A stretch of DNA of 64,000 nt, taken from assembly GCA_017795045.1 (NCBI GenBank), contig CP051244.1:1109514-1173513 (forward strand), given 5' to 3'. The first letter of the stretch is position 1; each line of letters opens with the position of its first letter. This document shows positions 25,295 through 35,541 of the stretch, one piece after another. The notes below the pieces were generated by a model. That model was given only the letters and a program-made list of their open reading frames with translations. It had not been told where the DNA came from and did no database searches. The DNA comes from Allomuricauda sp. Its GTDB lineage: Bacteria > Bacteroidota > Bacteroidia > Flavobacteriales > Flavobacteriaceae. A program made the position numbers and the translations under genes.

Positions 25295-26476
25295 CTATGG
25301 TAGGACGCTTGAATTCCAAGGAATGATTTCCTTTTTATGTAAAGCATCCAATCCCATTTGGACGCATATGGCTGCCTTGGCCCCACTAATTACATTGGAT
25401 TTTGGCATCGTATTGTCCACAATGCTTGTTCTAAAGTCGAGCAACGCCTGTTTGCTGGGATCCAAATGTTCCACTTCAATGGGAATGCCCTTGCTTTGAT
25501 CCCATTTGATAGTGGCCCCGGAAACCCCATCAACCTCACCAACTTCTCTGTATTCCTCCTTTTTTTCGGGATAAAACCAAGCTTTGGTGTAATCAATGGT
25601 GATGGTGCCCTTGTCTCCCATTACTTTGATGAGATAATCGTCCTTGGAGTTGCTGGTGAGACACGTATACGTGGCCCGGACTCCATTGGGGTAGGTATAG
25701 ATCATATGGACGTTGTCATAGATGTCCCGACCGTCCTTCCAATAGTCTATGCCTCCATCTCCCATAACCTTAATGGGTTCGGCCTCGAGCAACCAGTTGG
25801 CAAAATCGAGCTGATGGGAAGACAATTCGGCCAATAACCCTCCGGAAAACTCTTGGTACATGCGCCAATTTATGGCTCTTTCGTACTCAGGGCTTGGCAC
25901 GGGTCTTCGCCAATTACCATTTCGGTTCCATTGGCACTCAATGGCGGCGATTTTTCCTATTTTCCCGTTTTTTATCAAATCCACCACATGGGTATACAAC
26001 CGGGAACTGTGGTATTGGTGACCGGTCTGGAAAACTGTTTTTGATTCCGATGCTTTTTTGACCACGTTTTGTATGGCGGTATATCCTTTTACCATGGTTT
26101 TTTCGCAATACACGTGTTTTCCGGCATCAAGTGCATCAATGGCAATATGGGCATGTTCACTCAAAGGAGTGGCGATTAAGACGGCATCAATAGCGGGATT
26201 GTCCAAAAGGGCCCTGTAATCGGAATATGGCTTTGCTTTGCCTTCAACTTTGGCCAATCCCTTTTCCAGTCTAAAGGGCAACACATCGCAACATGCCGCC
26301 ACTTCAAGACCTTGAATACTGTTGATATGGGGAATAAGACCTCCGCCCCTAGAGCCCGTTCCAATAACACCGATGCGCACCACATCTTTTTTTAGGGGAT
26401 ATAGTGGCGTGGCACCAACCGCTGAAATTCCAGCTACGGCCACTCCAGTTTTCGTAACAAAATCTCTTCGTTTCAT
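25295..26476 (-). CDS. Gfo/Idh/MocA family oxidoreductase, Tat-exported
   Basis: NAD(P)-dependent sugar oxidoreductase family protein of 393 residues. A Tat signal (MKRRDFVTKTG followed by a hydrophobic run) precedes the Rossmann motif RIGVIGTGSRGGG near residue 33. The usual EKP dinucleotide motif reads EKT (YCEKTMVKGY). Exported members of this family often keep a tightly bound cofactor and oxidise or reduce a sugar ring carbon. The gene starts three bases after its Gfo/Idh/MocA paralogue and ends the nine-gene hexuronate operon. A role in 3-keto-glycoside chemistry with the DUF1080 protein is inferred. Confidence 0.85.
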   Translation of the reverse strand: MKRRDFVTKTGVAVAGISAVGATPLYPLKKDVVRIGVIGTGSRGGGLIPHINSIQGLEVAACCDVLPFRLEKGLAKVEGKAKPYSDYRALLDNPAIDAVLIATPLSEHAHIAIDALDAGKHVYCEKTMVKGYTAIQNVVKKASESKTVFQTGHQYHSSRLYTHVVDLIKNGKIGKIAAIECQWNRNGNWRRPVPSPEYERAINWRMYQEFSGGLLAELSSHQLDFANWLLEAEPIKVMGDGGIDYWKDGRDIYDNVHMIYTYPNGVRATYTCLTSNSKDDYLIKVMGDKGTITIDYTKAWFYPEKKEEYREVGEVDGVSGATIKWDQSKGIPIEVEHLDPSKQALLDFRTSIVDNTMPKSNVISGAKAAICVQMGLDALHKKEIIPWNSSVLP

Positions 26477-26479
26477 AGA

Positions 26480-27811
26480 TTACAATTTAGGTTCCCATCC
26501 TTTTGCGTATTCCCGCTTCCAGCTTTTCTGCATAATGGCATTGTCATTGAGCACTTTTCCGGTTTTGGTGTCGACTTCCAAAGTATGTCCCGCATCTTGC
26601 GCCATATTGCCTAAATGGCAAAGCATCGTGGAAACGCTGGCATCATTGATATCAGAGTTCAAGGACTCATCTTTTCTGATGGCATTGAAAAAATTGGCCA
26701 CATGATCCACATCCAAGCCCCCAATCCCCTGGGTATTGGTGGTGGCACTTTGTGAACGCTCGTACTCAAGTTTTATGGGATTTCCCGCCAAATCGAACAA
26801 CTTATAGAAATTTCTGTCGAGTTGGATGGTTCCTTTGCTTCCATAAATGGTGGCGCCCCTCCCCGGACGTTCCGGTTTCATAATGCCTCGACTGTGTCCT
26901 GTCCAAGTGATAAACTTATCCCCAGGAAAGGTATAGGTCACTTGTTGATTATCGACAAACTCCCAATCGTCATCATAGGTATATTTTCCACCAAAAGAGG
27001 TTACGGTCGAAGGTAGATCCACTCCCAAAGCCCATCGGCAAATATCAATTTCATGGGTGCCATTGTTGTGGATTTCACCCGTTCCCCAAGTCCTGAACCA
27101 ATGCCAATTGTATGGATGTACATTGTCCCGATAGTCTTCTTTTGGGGCTGGCCCCTGCCAAAGTCCCCAATCCAATGTATTGGGAACGCTTATTTTGTTT
27201 CCTTTTCCAATGGAACCCCTATTGTTGGAATAATAGGCTTCTCCCTTGTAGACCTCTCCAATGACCCCATTGCGGATATCGGTAATTGCTGATGCCGAGG
27301 TTTTGGCAGAGCGCTGCTGGTTACCCATCTGTACTTTCTTCCCGTACTTGTTCTGGGCGGCTACCAAAAGGTCGTTTTCGTAAGGATTGTGGCTACAGGG
27401 TTTTTCCACATATACGTGTTTTCCGGCCTGTAGGGCCATAATGGCCATAGGGGCATGCCAGTGTTCCGGCGTGGCAATGAACACGGCATCCACATCCTTA
27501 TCCTCCAATATTTTTCTGAAATCCTTTTCCACTTTGGGGATATAGCCAATATTCTTCTGGCACCACGCATTGTGCTCCTCGATAATAGTGTCGTCCACAT
27601 CGCAATTGTACAGAATCCTCGCATTGGCATCTTGGTGGATGGCAATGACATGGGCCTTGGCCCGACTACGTACCCCGATGACGGCAACTCCCAAGCGGTC
27701 ATTCGCGCCTAGAATACTGGAAAACCCCATGTTGGGCATCAAAACTCCTGCAAAGGCCAAACCTGTTGTACCTGCTGTTGTTTTTTTGATAAAATTTCTT
27801 CTCGTTCCCAT
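26480..27811 (-). CDS. Gfo/Idh/MocA family oxidoreductase, Tat-exported (second copy)
   Basis: Second sugar oxidoreductase of 443 residues. The Tat signal is MGTRRNFIKKTTAG plus a hydrophobic run; the Rossmann segment RLGVAVIGVRSRAKAH and the EKP motif (YVEKPCSHNP) follow. It is longer than its neighbour and differs throughout, so the pair is not a recent duplication. The long C-terminal domain contains WHWFRTWGTGEIHNNGTHEIDICRW-type aromatic and His residues near the likely active site. It lies 10 bases after the DUF1080 gene. Paired exported oxidoreductases could perform oxidation and reduction steps on the same sugar; this is inference. Confidence 0.86.
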   Translation of the reverse strand: MGTRRNFIKKTTAGTTGLAFAGVLMPNMGFSSILGANDRLGVAVIGVRSRAKAHVIAIHQDANARILYNCDVDDTIIEEHNAWCQKNIGYIPKVEKDFRKILEDKDVDAVFIATPEHWHAPMAIMALQAGKHVYVEKPCSHNPYENDLLVAAQNKYGKKVQMGNQQRSAKTSASAITDIRNGVIGEVYKGEAYYSNNRGSIGKGNKISVPNTLDWGLWQGPAPKEDYRDNVHPYNWHWFRTWGTGEIHNNGTHEIDICRWALGVDLPSTVTSFGGKYTYDDDWEFVDNQQVTYTFPGDKFITWTGHSRGIMKPERPGRGATIYGSKGTIQLDRNFYKLFDLAGNPIKLEYERSQSATTNTQGIGGLDVDHVANFFNAIRKDESLNSDINDASVSTMLCHLGNMAQDAGHTLEVDTKTGKVLNDNAIMQKSWKREYAKGWEPKL

Positions 27812-27821
27812 ACTGTTATGT

Positions 27822-29240
27822 TTAGAGTTGTTTGATTTTTATGTTTCTGAACGAGACCCGATCTCCATGGTCCTGCAATAAAATATTTCCTTTGTCCGCT
27901 TCCCCAAATTGAGGCCAAGTAACATATTTGCTTTCCGAGACCAATTTTCTATAGGCATCGCTTTTGCGCTCATACTCCAAAACCTTCATTCCGTTGAGCC
28001 AATGCTCCACATGGTTGTTGTTGGATTTGATATGTGCGGTATTCCATTCCCCAATGGGTTTCACATATTTGTTGGGGTCGGCTTGGATCAGATCATATAG
28101 GGAAGCCAGGGTTCGGCTGCCTTCATGGTTTCCGAGTTTGGCATCGGGATGGCGGGCATCGTCCAAAATTTGGAATTCCAATCCAATGGAGGAACCTTCC
28201 CCCTTGTTCAAATCCGTATTCACATAATATTTGATGCCGCTATTGGCCCCTTCGGTTATCTTGAATTCCAGTTTCAGCTCAAAGTTGTCGTACTGTTTAT
28301 CCGTGACGATGTCCCCACCGGCTTCAGATTCACCTCCGCCTGTGGAAAGCACGGTCAACTCCCCATTTTCAATGACCCATCCCTTCTCGGGAAAATGGTC
28401 CAATTTTGCCCCACGCCAACCATTTGTGGTTTCTCCGTCCCAAAGCATTTCCCAATTGCTCTTCTTGTCCTCGGCAATAAGTTGATTTTTGGTAGTGATG
28501 GGCGGTATGGGCGATTCCGTTGCGTATTTTTCAGGGTTTTCGGTTACAATTCGGATGTTTTTCCATTGAATCTCTGTGCCCGCTTTTTGGTTTTCACCAA
28601 TACTGTGTACTTGAAGGGCAATAAATCCTGTAGCGGTGGCATCATCAACAAGATGGGCTGCAGGAACCCCATTGATCCATGTTTTTAAGGTATCACCTAT
28701 GGCTTCAATACGATAGTGGTTCCATTCATTCTGTTTGAAAGCTTTCTGTGCAGCCTCGTTTTCCGTAAGGGGGTTTAACCATCCTCTTCGGCCCTCATCA
28801 TAGATGCCTGCGCTCCAAGCTCGGTCCGAAGGATCAATCTCAATTTGATAGCCATGGACACGTCCGTTCTGATACTCTGGAATGCTGTTACTGCGTATCT
28901 GGATTCCGGAGTTCATGGTAGAATCCACCAAATAGTCCAACTCCAAGATAAAGTCACCATATAAGGCATCCGTGGTGAGGAAGGTGTTTGGTGTGTTGTG
29001 TTTGGTCGTGCCCACAACGGCACCATTTTCCACCGAATACTCGGCAGTTCCTCCCTTTACGGTCCACCCTTCGAGGTTTTCTCCATCAAACAGGGGTACC
29101 CAAGGGGTATCATCCTTGGGTTTTTGGTCGCAACTGGCTATTAAAGCCAAGGTCAGCAGTACGGTTATCCTACTCAGGATTTTTTGGGTATTCTTCACTT
29201 TTCTAGAGTTTAAATGATTCATTTTTTCTTTTTTATACAT
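27822..29240 (-). CDS. Double DUF1080 (3-keto-glycoside hydrolase-like) lipoprotein
   Basis: Lipoprotein of 472 residues with a signal ending LALIASC. Two DUF1080 (concanavalin-like) domains follow: [13 protein letters not shown] with SGIQIRSNS and GYQIEID in the first, and [13 protein letters not shown] with NSGIKYYVN and GLEFQILDD in the second. DUF1080 proteins have been linked to cleavage of 3-keto-disaccharides and related keto-glycosides. It would act in the periplasm or at the cell surface. The ATG at 29240 overlaps the TRAP permease gene by eight bases; an ATG at 29222, behind an A-rich stretch, is an equally possible start. Confidence 0.85.
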   Translation of the reverse strand: MYKKEKMNHLNSRKVKNTQKILSRITVLLTLALIASCDQKPKDDTPWVPLFDGENLEGWTVKGGTAEYSVENGAVVGTTKHNTPNTFLTTDALYGDFILELDYLVDSTMNSGIQIRSNSIPEYQNGRVHGYQIEIDPSDRAWSAGIYDEGRRGWLNPLTENEAAQKAFKQNEWNHYRIEAIGDTLKTWINGVPAAHLVDDATATGFIALQVHSIGENQKAGTEIQWKNIRIVTENPEKYATESPIPPITTKNQLIAEDKKSNWEMLWDGETTNGWRGAKLDHFPEKGWVIENGELTVLSTGGGESEAGGDIVTDKQYDNFELKLEFKITEGANSGIKYYVNTDLNKGEGSSIGLEFQILDDARHPDAKLGNHEGSRTLASLYDLIQADPNKYVKPIGEWNTAHIKSNNNHVEHWLNGMKVLEYERKSDAYRKLVSESKYVTWPQFGEADKGNILLQDHGDRVSFRNIKIKQL

Positions 29241-30537
29241 CGAATAGGCTAGGTAACCACAAGGTCAGTTGAGAGACATAGGTAATCAACAACAATGCGG
29301 CGATCATGGCCAAAAACAAGGGTAAAAGGGGCTTTATGACTTTTTGTATCGAGGTTTTGGCCACACCTACGCCCACAAAGAGGACGGAACCTACGGGCGG
29401 AGTGCACAGACCAATACATAGATTGAATATCATGATGATACCAAAATGAATAGGGTCAATACCCAATTTGGTGACAACTGGTAAAAAGATAGGGGTAAAA
29501 ATGAGGACCGCCGGGGTAATGTCCATAAAGATGCCCACAAACAATAAAATGGCATTGATGATCAGCAGGACCACCACCACATTATCACTGATTCCCAATA
29601 GCACATCGCTGGTGGCCTGTGGGATATTTTCATAGGAAATGGCCCATGACATGCCAATGGAAGCCGCTATCAACAACAACACCATAGCCGTGGTCACGGA
29701 AGAATCCAATAAAATATTGGGTAGGTTTTTAAAGGAGATTTCCTTGTAAACAAACCCTAGAATCAAAGAGTAGAGCACCGCAATGGCCGACGCTTCCGTA
29801 GCGGTGAATATGCCTGCCACGATACCCCCGATAACGATGACCAATAACAAGAGACTTGGGAAAGCGTCCACAAAGGTCTTTACGATTGCCAGAATACCAG
29901 AATCGCCTTTTTTGGCGTGTCCGGTATATCCTTTCTTTTTGGCCCATATCATGGCCACGATCATCAAAAACACTCCTGCAAGAATTCCGGGTATGTAGCC
30001 TGCCAAAAACAGGGCAGCAATGGAAACGCCCCCACTGGCTAGGGAATACACAATCAGGATATTACTGGGGGGGATGATCAGGCCCGTAGTGGCCGAAGTG
30101 ATGTTCACTGCGGCACCAAATTCCTTGGAGTAGCCCTCTTTTTCCATCTCGGGACCCAAAATACTGCCCATGGCAGAGGCTGATGCCATGGCCGAACCTG
30201 CTATGGCTCCCATAAGCATGGCGGCCGTTATATTGATCAAGGCAAGTCCGCCAGGAAGCGCACCCACCAAGGTCTTGGCAAAAGCGATCAAACGATGGGC
30301 CATGCCCCCTTTGTTCATCAAGTTTCCGGCAAGGATAAAGAAAGGAATGGCCAAAAGGGCAAAACTATCCAAGCCCACGCCCATGCGTTGGGCCAAGGTG
30401 GTGGTTGCCGGTAAAAAGGGAATACTGACCAACATGGTCAATAAAGCGGAAATGGAAATACTCCAAGCCACAGGAACGCCTATGGCCAAAAGACCAATAA
30501 AGCTAATCAGCAACACCAAGACGGGGAAATATTCCAT
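29233..30537 (-). CDS. TRAP transporter large permease subunit
   Basis: DctM-type integral membrane subunit of 434 residues with about 12 hydrophobic segments. Family motifs include [34 protein letters not shown] and the C-terminal [23 protein letters not shown]. It carries the sodium-coupled transport path for an organic acid delivered by the substrate-binding protein. It shares one base with the small-permease stop codon (TAATG). Its position between uronate-catabolism genes and the DUF1080 gene suggests uptake of a uronic acid or a uronate-containing product. Confidence 0.94.
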   Translation of the reverse strand: MEYFPVLVLLISFIGLLAIGVPVAWSISISALLTMLVSIPFLPATTTLAQRMGVGLDSFALLAIPFFILAGNLMNKGGMAHRLIAFAKTLVGALPGGLALINITAAMLMGAIAGSAMASASAMGSILGPEMEKEGYSKEFGAAVNITSATTGLIIPPSNILIVYSLASGGVSIAALFLAGYIPGILAGVFLMIVAMIWAKKKGYTGHAKKGDSGILAIVKTFVDAFPSLLLLVIVIGGIVAGIFTATEASAIAVLYSLILGFVYKEISFKNLPNILLDSSVTTAMVLLLIAASIGMSWAISYENIPQATSDVLLGISDNVVVVLLIINAILLFVGIFMDITPAVLIFTPIFLPVVTKLGIDPIHFGIIMIFNLCIGLCTPPVGSVLFVGVGVAKTSIQKVIKPLLPLFLAMIAALLLITYVSQLTLWLPSLFDV

Positions 30538-31007
30538 TATTCGCTTTGATTTAAAATGTCCGTAATTTTATAGTAGACGATGAGTAGTCCGCTTATGGGG
30601 ATGACCAAATACACATAGGCCAATGGTATTTGAAGGGCGGGCGATAACTGTTCCAACACAAAAGTGATGTACACCAAACGGATGCCTCCAATGACCATAA
30701 CCGATAACGCAAACAGGATTACTGCAATTTTAACTGCGGCCGATAGTCTTTTTTGGGTGGTTTTGTTGAACTTTTGGGGCAGTACATCAATGGCGACATG
30801 CATATCTTTCCCAGCCACATAGGCCGCTCCCAATATTCCGGCCCAGATCATGAGGTATCGGGCCAATTCATCCGTAAACGAGCTTGGGGTTCCCATCACA
30901 AAACGGGTAAAAACTTGCCAAAGCACATTGAGGACCATGGCAGACATGATGATGACCAATGCACCACCCAATACGTTATCTATGGTTTTTTTGGCGCCCA
31001 TAATCAT
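30537..31007 (-). CDS. TRAP transporter small permease subunit
   Basis: DctQ-type protein of 156 residues with four transmembrane helices. The motif TDELARYLMIWAGILGAAYVAGKDMHVAIDV (residues about 40-70) is the usual signature. It pairs with the large subunit in the inner membrane. The ATG overlaps the stop of the substrate-binding protein gene by four bases (ATGA), indicating coupled translation; a second in-frame ATG lies two codons further in. Confidence 0.92.
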   Translation of the reverse strand: MIMGAKKTIDNVLGGALVIIMSAMVLNVLWQVFTRFVMGTPSSFTDELARYLMIWAGILGAAYVAGKDMHVAIDVLPQKFNKTTQKRLSAAVKIAVILFALSVMVIGGIRLVYITFVLEQLSPALQIPLAYVYLVIPISGLLIVYYKITDILNQSE

Positions 31008-31984
31008 TCAACGGCTTTTATTTGTTGTATCAATTTGAACAGCGCCTCGTCCTCTTCATACTTTTTATAGACCCTTTCCGTCTCTTTTGAAAAAAGGGAC
31101 TTATCCGGTCTGAAGATTTTTACCCCTGCCTTTTGAACAGCTTCCAAAGCTTCTGCTTCTGCCTTGGCCCATAGCTCTCTTTGATATACTACGGATGCAT
31201 CTACCGCTTCTTGGAGCCAACCCTGTTCCTCTTCCGAAAGCTTGTCCCAGAAGTGGGTGGCCACCAAAATGATATCTGGGGAGAAAGTGTGTTCATTCAA
31301 GGAGTAGTATTTGCATATTTCGTAGTGTTTGGAAAGGTAAAAACTAGGTGGATTGTTTTCCGCTCCGTCCACAACGCCCTGCTGCAAGGAGGTGTACAGT
31401 TCTCCCCAAGAAATAGGAGTGGGCGAGCCCCCAAATCCACGGACCATCTCCATGGCGGTGACACTGGGCATTACCCTGATTTTTTGCCCTTTTAGGTCCC
31501 CGGGACTTTCAATTGCTTTTTTCTTGGTGTAGAAACTACGGCTGCCTGCATCGTAAAACCCAAGGCCTTTTAGCCAGTATTTTTTGCCATCGTTCAACAA
31601 TTCTTCACCAATAGGTCCATCAAAAACCCTAAAGGAATGCTCCCGATCCCGAAAGAGGTAGGGAAGTCCCAAAACCCGGGTCTTTGGCGCAAAATTTTCT
31701 AGCGTGGCGGCAGATACCTTGGTCATGTCCAGACTTCCAATCTGCAACAGTTCAACAATTTGACGTTCGGTGCCCAATTGCTGGTTGGGATAGATTTCAA
31801 CCGCCATCTTACCATTGGAAATCTCTTCAAGGTCCTCTCCCATCTTTACCAGAGCTTTGTGAACGGAATGGTTGACATCCAATCCGTGCGCCAGCTTTAT
31901 GGTCTTGACCCCATTTTCTCCCTGACACCCCATCAGAAATAGCATAAGGCCTACCCAAAGCACTATGGAAGTATATGATCTCAT
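31004..31984 (-). CDS. TRAP transporter substrate-binding protein (lipoprotein)
   Basis: DctP-family solute-binding protein of 326 residues. The ATG at 31984 gives MRSYTSIVLWVGLMLFLMGC, a good lipoprotein signal, and follows the uxaC stop by 16 bases; an in-frame extension to 32149 was rejected because it overlaps uxaC deeply and has no signal. The fold is recognisable from ELLQIGSLDMTKVSAATL, GQKIRVMPSVTAMEMVRGFG and QQGVVDGAENNPPSF. The Arg in KIRVMPS is the usual carboxylate-binding residue, which fits a uronic acid ligand. Lipid anchoring keeps it in the periplasm. Confidence 0.93.
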   Translation of the reverse strand: MRSYTSIVLWVGLMLFLMGCQGENGVKTIKLAHGLDVNHSVHKALVKMGEDLEEISNGKMAVEIYPNQQLGTERQIVELLQIGSLDMTKVSAATLENFAPKTRVLGLPYLFRDREHSFRVFDGPIGEELLNDGKKYWLKGLGFYDAGSRSFYTKKKAIESPGDLKGQKIRVMPSVTAMEMVRGFGGSPTPISWGELYTSLQQGVVDGAENNPPSFYLSKHYEICKYYSLNEHTFSPDIILVATHFWDKLSEEEQGWLQEAVDASVVYQRELWAKAEAEALEAVQKAGVKIFRPDKSLFSKETERVYKKYEEDEALFKLIQQIKAVE

Positions 31985-32000
31985 TATTTTTTCAACTCTT

Positions 32001-33407
32001 TCATGCGTTATCAAAATTGAAGTATTCCTTGGCATTGTTGTAGCAGATATTCTGTACAATATTGCCCAAATGCGGCAGGTCTGCAGGCAATAATCCTTTT
32101 TGGATGTCATTCCCCAAAATATTGCAGAGCAACCGTCTGAAATACTCATGCCTTGGGAAGGACAGCAAGCTTCGCGAATCGGTGAGCATACCTATAAAGG
32201 TGCTGAGCACGCCTAAATTTGATAGGGTGTTGATTTGTTTTTCCATCCCGTCCAATTGGTCCAAATACCACCAACCAGAACCATACTGTATCTTTCCCTT
32301 GATTCCACCGCTGTTGAAGTTTCCGGCCATGGTGGCAAAAACCTCATTCTGTGATGGATTTAAGTTATATAAAATAGTCTTTGCCAATTGGTCCGTGCTC
32401 TCCAAAAGGTTCAGAAACTTACCGAGGGGATACGCTTGTTCTTTATCGCCAATGGAATCAAAGCCCGTGTCCGGACCCAATTTGTCCAGCATGCTTTGGT
32501 TGACATTGCGTAAAGGGCCCAAATGAAACTGTTGTGCCCAGCCCAAAGAGTGGTATTCCCTACACAGAAAAACCAAGATTTGAAATTTATAATAATGAAT
32601 CTCTCTTATCTCCAAGCGTTGCCCTGAACCCATTTTTTTGAAAATGGCCTCAATATCATAGGCTCCTTCCTCGAAAAAATATAACTGTTCCAAACCGTGG
32701 TCTGCCAATCGGCACCCGTTTTCATGGAAATGCGCAATCCGATTTTTTAGTGCCTCCAACACATCAGAATAAGAAGATATGGTAATACCGGAAGCATCGG
32801 ACAGTTGCTCCAAATAGCTTTTATACGTGGTAAGGTTCTCAATCGCGTAGGCCTTATCCGGACGAAAGGCTGGCAACATTTTTGGGTGATGGCCTGCTTT
32901 TCTGGATTTTTGGTGAAATCGCAAATCATCTATGGGATCATCGGTGGTACAGACCACCTCAACATTCATTTGTTGTAGCATTCCCAAAGCTGAAGATGTC
33001 TTTTCCTGTAGCTTGTCAGAAGTGGTTTGATAGATTTCAAGGGCGTTGTCCTTGGACAGTAAATCCGTGATTCCAAAAAAGCGCTGCAACTCCAAATGGG
33101 TCCAATGGTAGAGGGGGTTTCGTATCAAATAGGGTACGGCCTCGGCCCATTTTAAAAACTTGTCTTGATCGGATGCGTTACCAGTGATGTATTTTTCCTC
33201 GATTCCCAAGGCACGCATGGCACGCCATTTGTAATGATCACCGTCCAACCACGCCCGGGCCATATTATTATAGTGTCCATTATTGGCCAACAACTCCGGA
33301 GTCAGATGGTTGTGATAATCAATGATGGGCATGTTTTTGGCATAGCCGTGATACAACTCTTCGGCATATGGGGTCTGTAGCAGAAAGTTTTCTTGGATAA
33401 AACTCAT
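32001..33407 (-). CDS. uxaC: Glucuronate (uronate) isomerase
   Basis: UxaC of 468 residues. It converts D-glucuronate to D-fructuronate (and galacturonate to tagaturonate), the first cytoplasmic step of hexuronate use. Characteristic stretches are [17 protein letters not shown] near the N-terminus, [33 protein letters not shown] and [23 protein letters not shown] at the C-terminus; length is normal. The start overlaps the uxuA stop by four bases (ATGA). Together with uxuA and the SDR it forms a complete route from uronate to 2-keto-3-deoxygluconate. Confidence 0.97.
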   Translation of the reverse strand: MSFIQENFLLQTPYAEELYHGYAKNMPIIDYHNHLTPELLANNGHYNNMARAWLDGDHYKWRAMRALGIEEKYITGNASDQDKFLKWAEAVPYLIRNPLYHWTHLELQRFFGITDLLSKDNALEIYQTTSDKLQEKTSSALGMLQQMNVEVVCTTDDPIDDLRFHQKSRKAGHHPKMLPAFRPDKAYAIENLTTYKSYLEQLSDASGITISSYSDVLEALKNRIAHFHENGCRLADHGLEQLYFFEEGAYDIEAIFKKMGSGQRLEIREIHYYKFQILVFLCREYHSLGWAQQFHLGPLRNVNQSMLDKLGPDTGFDSIGDKEQAYPLGKFLNLLESTDQLAKTILYNLNPSQNEVFATMAGNFNSGGIKGKIQYGSGWWYLDQLDGMEKQINTLSNLGVLSTFIGMLTDSRSLLSFPRHEYFRRLLCNILGNDIQKGLLPADLPHLGNIVQNICYNNAKEYFNFDNA

Positions 33408-34588
33408 ATGCCCGATTTTTCAATGCCCAACATCAACCCCCGTAATTCGGCCAATCCCCGCAAACGACCTATGGCCGAATAGCCCGGGTTGGTTTTTTTG
33501 CCCAAATCGTCCAACATCTGGTGCCCATGATCAGGACGCATGGGCATACGTCGGTCGGGGCGGTTGGTCTGTGTTCTTTTGCCCTGTTCCGTCAAAAGTT
33601 CCTTAAGCACACCGTACATATCCACATCGCCATCCAAATGGTCTGCTTCATAGAAATTGCCTTGATTGTCCCGTTTGGTGCTTCTCAGGTGGATAAAGTT
33701 GATTCGGTCAGCCAATTGATGGGCCATGTTGACCAAATCATTGTCTTCGCGAACCCCGAACGAACCTGTACAGAAACAAATACCATTATTTGGACTGTTG
33801 TGGGCATTGATGAGGTCTTTGGCATCTTGTAAAGTGCTCATGACCCTGGGCAATCCCAAAATCGGGAAAGGAGGATCATCTGGATGAATGGTTAAGAATA
33901 CCCCGGCTTCTTCAGCAGTTGGGGCTATGGCTTTGACAAAGGCGTGTAGGTTTTCCCGCAATTGATCAGGACCGATGTGCTTATAGGCGTCCAACACATT
34001 TTGGAATTGCTCCAAAGTATATCCCTCTTCCGCACCGGGTAGCCCGGCAATGATATTACGGATGAGTTTCTCTTTGGAGGTTCCGTCCATTTTTTCATAG
34101 GCTTGTTGCGCCAGACCAATTTCCTCTTTTGTATAATCTTCTTCGGCACCAGGTCTTTTAAGGAGAAATAGTTCAAATGCGGCAAAAGCAGCTTTGTCAA
34201 ACCGCAGGGCCAATGATCCATCTGGCATTTGATGGGCCAAATCGGTACGCGTCCAATCAAGTACGGGCATAAAGTTGTAGCAGACGGTGTCCACTCCACA
34301 TTGCCCTAGATTTCGGATGCTCTCTTTATAGTTTTCAATATAGCGTTCAAAGTCTCCAGTACGCTTTTTAATGTCCTCGTGTACGGGGATGCTTTCCACC
34401 ACGGACCATGTAAACCCATACGCTTGGAGCTGCTTCACACGTTTCTTTATTTCTGAAACGGGCCATACTTCCCCATTGGGAATATGATGCAACGCCGTGA
34501 CAATGCCTGTGGCACCTGCCATTTTTATATCTGCCAAGGAAACGGGGTCATTGGGTCCGTACCACCTCCATGTTTGTTCCAATCCCAT
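33404..34588 (-). CDS. uxuA: Mannonate dehydratase
   Basis: UxuA of 394 residues, which dehydrates D-mannonate to 2-keto-3-deoxy-D-gluconate. Motifs include [38 protein letters not shown] at the N-terminus, [30 protein letters not shown] and [15 protein letters not shown], which contain the metal-binding His, Cys and Asp residues. It sits between the SDR gene (three-base gap) and uxaC (four-base overlap). No 2-keto-3-deoxygluconate kinase or aldolase lies in the window, so those must be elsewhere. Confidence 0.97.
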   Translation of the reverse strand: MGLEQTWRWYGPNDPVSLADIKMAGATGIVTALHHIPNGEVWPVSEIKKRVKQLQAYGFTWSVVESIPVHEDIKKRTGDFERYIENYKESIRNLGQCGVDTVCYNFMPVLDWTRTDLAHQMPDGSLALRFDKAAFAAFELFLLKRPGAEEDYTKEEIGLAQQAYEKMDGTSKEKLIRNIIAGLPGAEEGYTLEQFQNVLDAYKHIGPDQLRENLHAFVKAIAPTAEEAGVFLTIHPDDPPFPILGLPRVMSTLQDAKDLINAHNSPNNGICFCTGSFGVREDNDLVNMAHQLADRINFIHLRSTKRDNQGNFYEADHLDGDVDMYGVLKELLTEQGKRTQTNRPDRRMPMRPDHGHQMLDDLGKKTNPGYSAIGRLRGLAELRGLMLGIEKSGI

Positions 34589-34591
34589 ACT

Positions 34592-35443
34592 CTATACGCC
34601 GCTATATGCACTGAAGCCCCCATCGATGGGCACTACAATTCCTGTTACAAATTTTGATCCGTTGCCCATCAACCATAGTACGGTTCCCACCAAATCGTCC
34701 GGTTCCCCAAACCGGTTCATGGGTGTGTGTTCCAAGATGGTAGTTCCACGAGGGGTAAGCGACCCATCTTTTTGGGTCAGTAAACTTCTGTTTTGATCGG
34801 TTAAAAAGAAACCGGGGGCTATGGCGTTTACCCGAACCCCAACAGGAGCCAAATGCACGGCCAACCACTGGGTGAAATTGCTCACGGCAGCTTTGGCCGC
34901 GCTGTAGGCCGGTATCTTGGTCAAGGGCCTAAAAGCATTCATGGAAGAGATGTTCAAAACCGTTGTGCCTTCTTTCCCAACCATATCCTCTGCGAATACT
35001 TGAGTAGGTAAAAGGGTCCCAATAAAGTTAAGGTCAAACACAAACTGGATGCCTTTGGGATCCAAGGTAAAGAAGGTGGTCAAATCTTCGGGTGGATTTA
35101 GATCCTCCTCGAAAAAATGGGTTTTTGTGGTTGTGCCCTTGGGGTGGTTGCCACCCGCACCATTGATGAGGATATCGCAACCTCCCCATTGCTCTTTTAC
35201 AATGTTCCTTGCTTTGATAAGGGACTCCTTTTCCAGCACATTGGCACCAACACCGATTGCCGTACCACCATTGGCGTTTATTTTTTTTGCCACTTCCTGC
35301 GCAGCTTCTTCCTTTAAGTCAAGGATGGCCACCTTGGTCCCCTGGTTTGCAATGGATAAAGCCAAAGCACTGCCGAGGACGCCCCCTCCTCCGGTAATGA
35401 CAACTACTTTGCCTTCTAATTCTTTATATTTAGGTTGATTCAT
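34592..35443 (-). CDS. SDR family D-mannonate oxidoreductase-like protein
   Basis: Short-chain dehydrogenase of 283 residues, slightly long for the family. The cofactor motif VVITGGGGVLGSALA (residues 12-26), NGAGGNHP, and the catalytic Ser plus YSAAK (Tyr-x3-Lys) in ISSMNAFRPLTKIPAYSAAK are intact. Being first in the operon with uxuA and uxaC, it most likely reduces D-fructuronate to D-mannonate, replacing the unrelated UxuB of enterics. The annotation is context-based; gluconate-type dehydrogenase activity is possible. It is divergent from the Nudix-type regulator gene across a 98-base region. Confidence 0.85.
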   Translation of the reverse strand: MNQPKYKELEGKVVVITGGGGVLGSALALSIANQGTKVAILDLKEEAAQEVAKKINANGGTAIGVGANVLEKESLIKARNIVKEQWGGCDILINGAGGNHPKGTTTKTHFFEEDLNPPEDLTTFFTLDPKGIQFVFDLNFIGTLLPTQVFAEDMVGKEGTTVLNISSMNAFRPLTKIPAYSAAKAAVSNFTQWLAVHLAPVGVRVNAIAPGFFLTDQNRSLLTQKDGSLTPRGTTILEHTPMNRFGEPDDLVGTVLWLMGNGSKFVTGIVVPIDGGFSAYSGV

Positions 35444-35489
35444 AGGCCTTTTCTGTAATTTTAGGGTTTGATAGTGACCAAAACAATTT

Positions 35490-35508
35490 CTGTGTCATTT
35501 ATACACAG
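35490..35508. promoter_or_regulatory. Palindromic operator candidate between the uronate operon and its regulator
   Basis: CTGTGT-CATTTAT-ACACAG is a perfect 6-bp inverted repeat with a seven-base spacer in the 98-base divergent region. On the minus strand it sits just upstream of a weak promoter-like pair (TTG, 20 bases, TAAAATTA at 35456-35486) that would serve the uronate operon. The size and symmetry fit sites of NrtR-type Nudix regulators. Binding is inferred, not shown. Confidence 0.5.
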
Positions 35509-35541
35509 TTACTAAATTAGAATTTTTTGGCGAAAAAAAAA

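Noticed and set aside
28125-28688. 187-codon open frame antisense to the DUF1080 gene
   Set aside because: It is fully contained in a strong gene with both DUF1080 domains intact, and the translated product has no coherent features.
31985-32149. 55-residue N-terminal extension of the TRAP substrate-binding protein
   Set aside because: It overlaps uxaC deeply and would place a lipoprotein signal inside the protein; the ATG at 31984 is clearly better.
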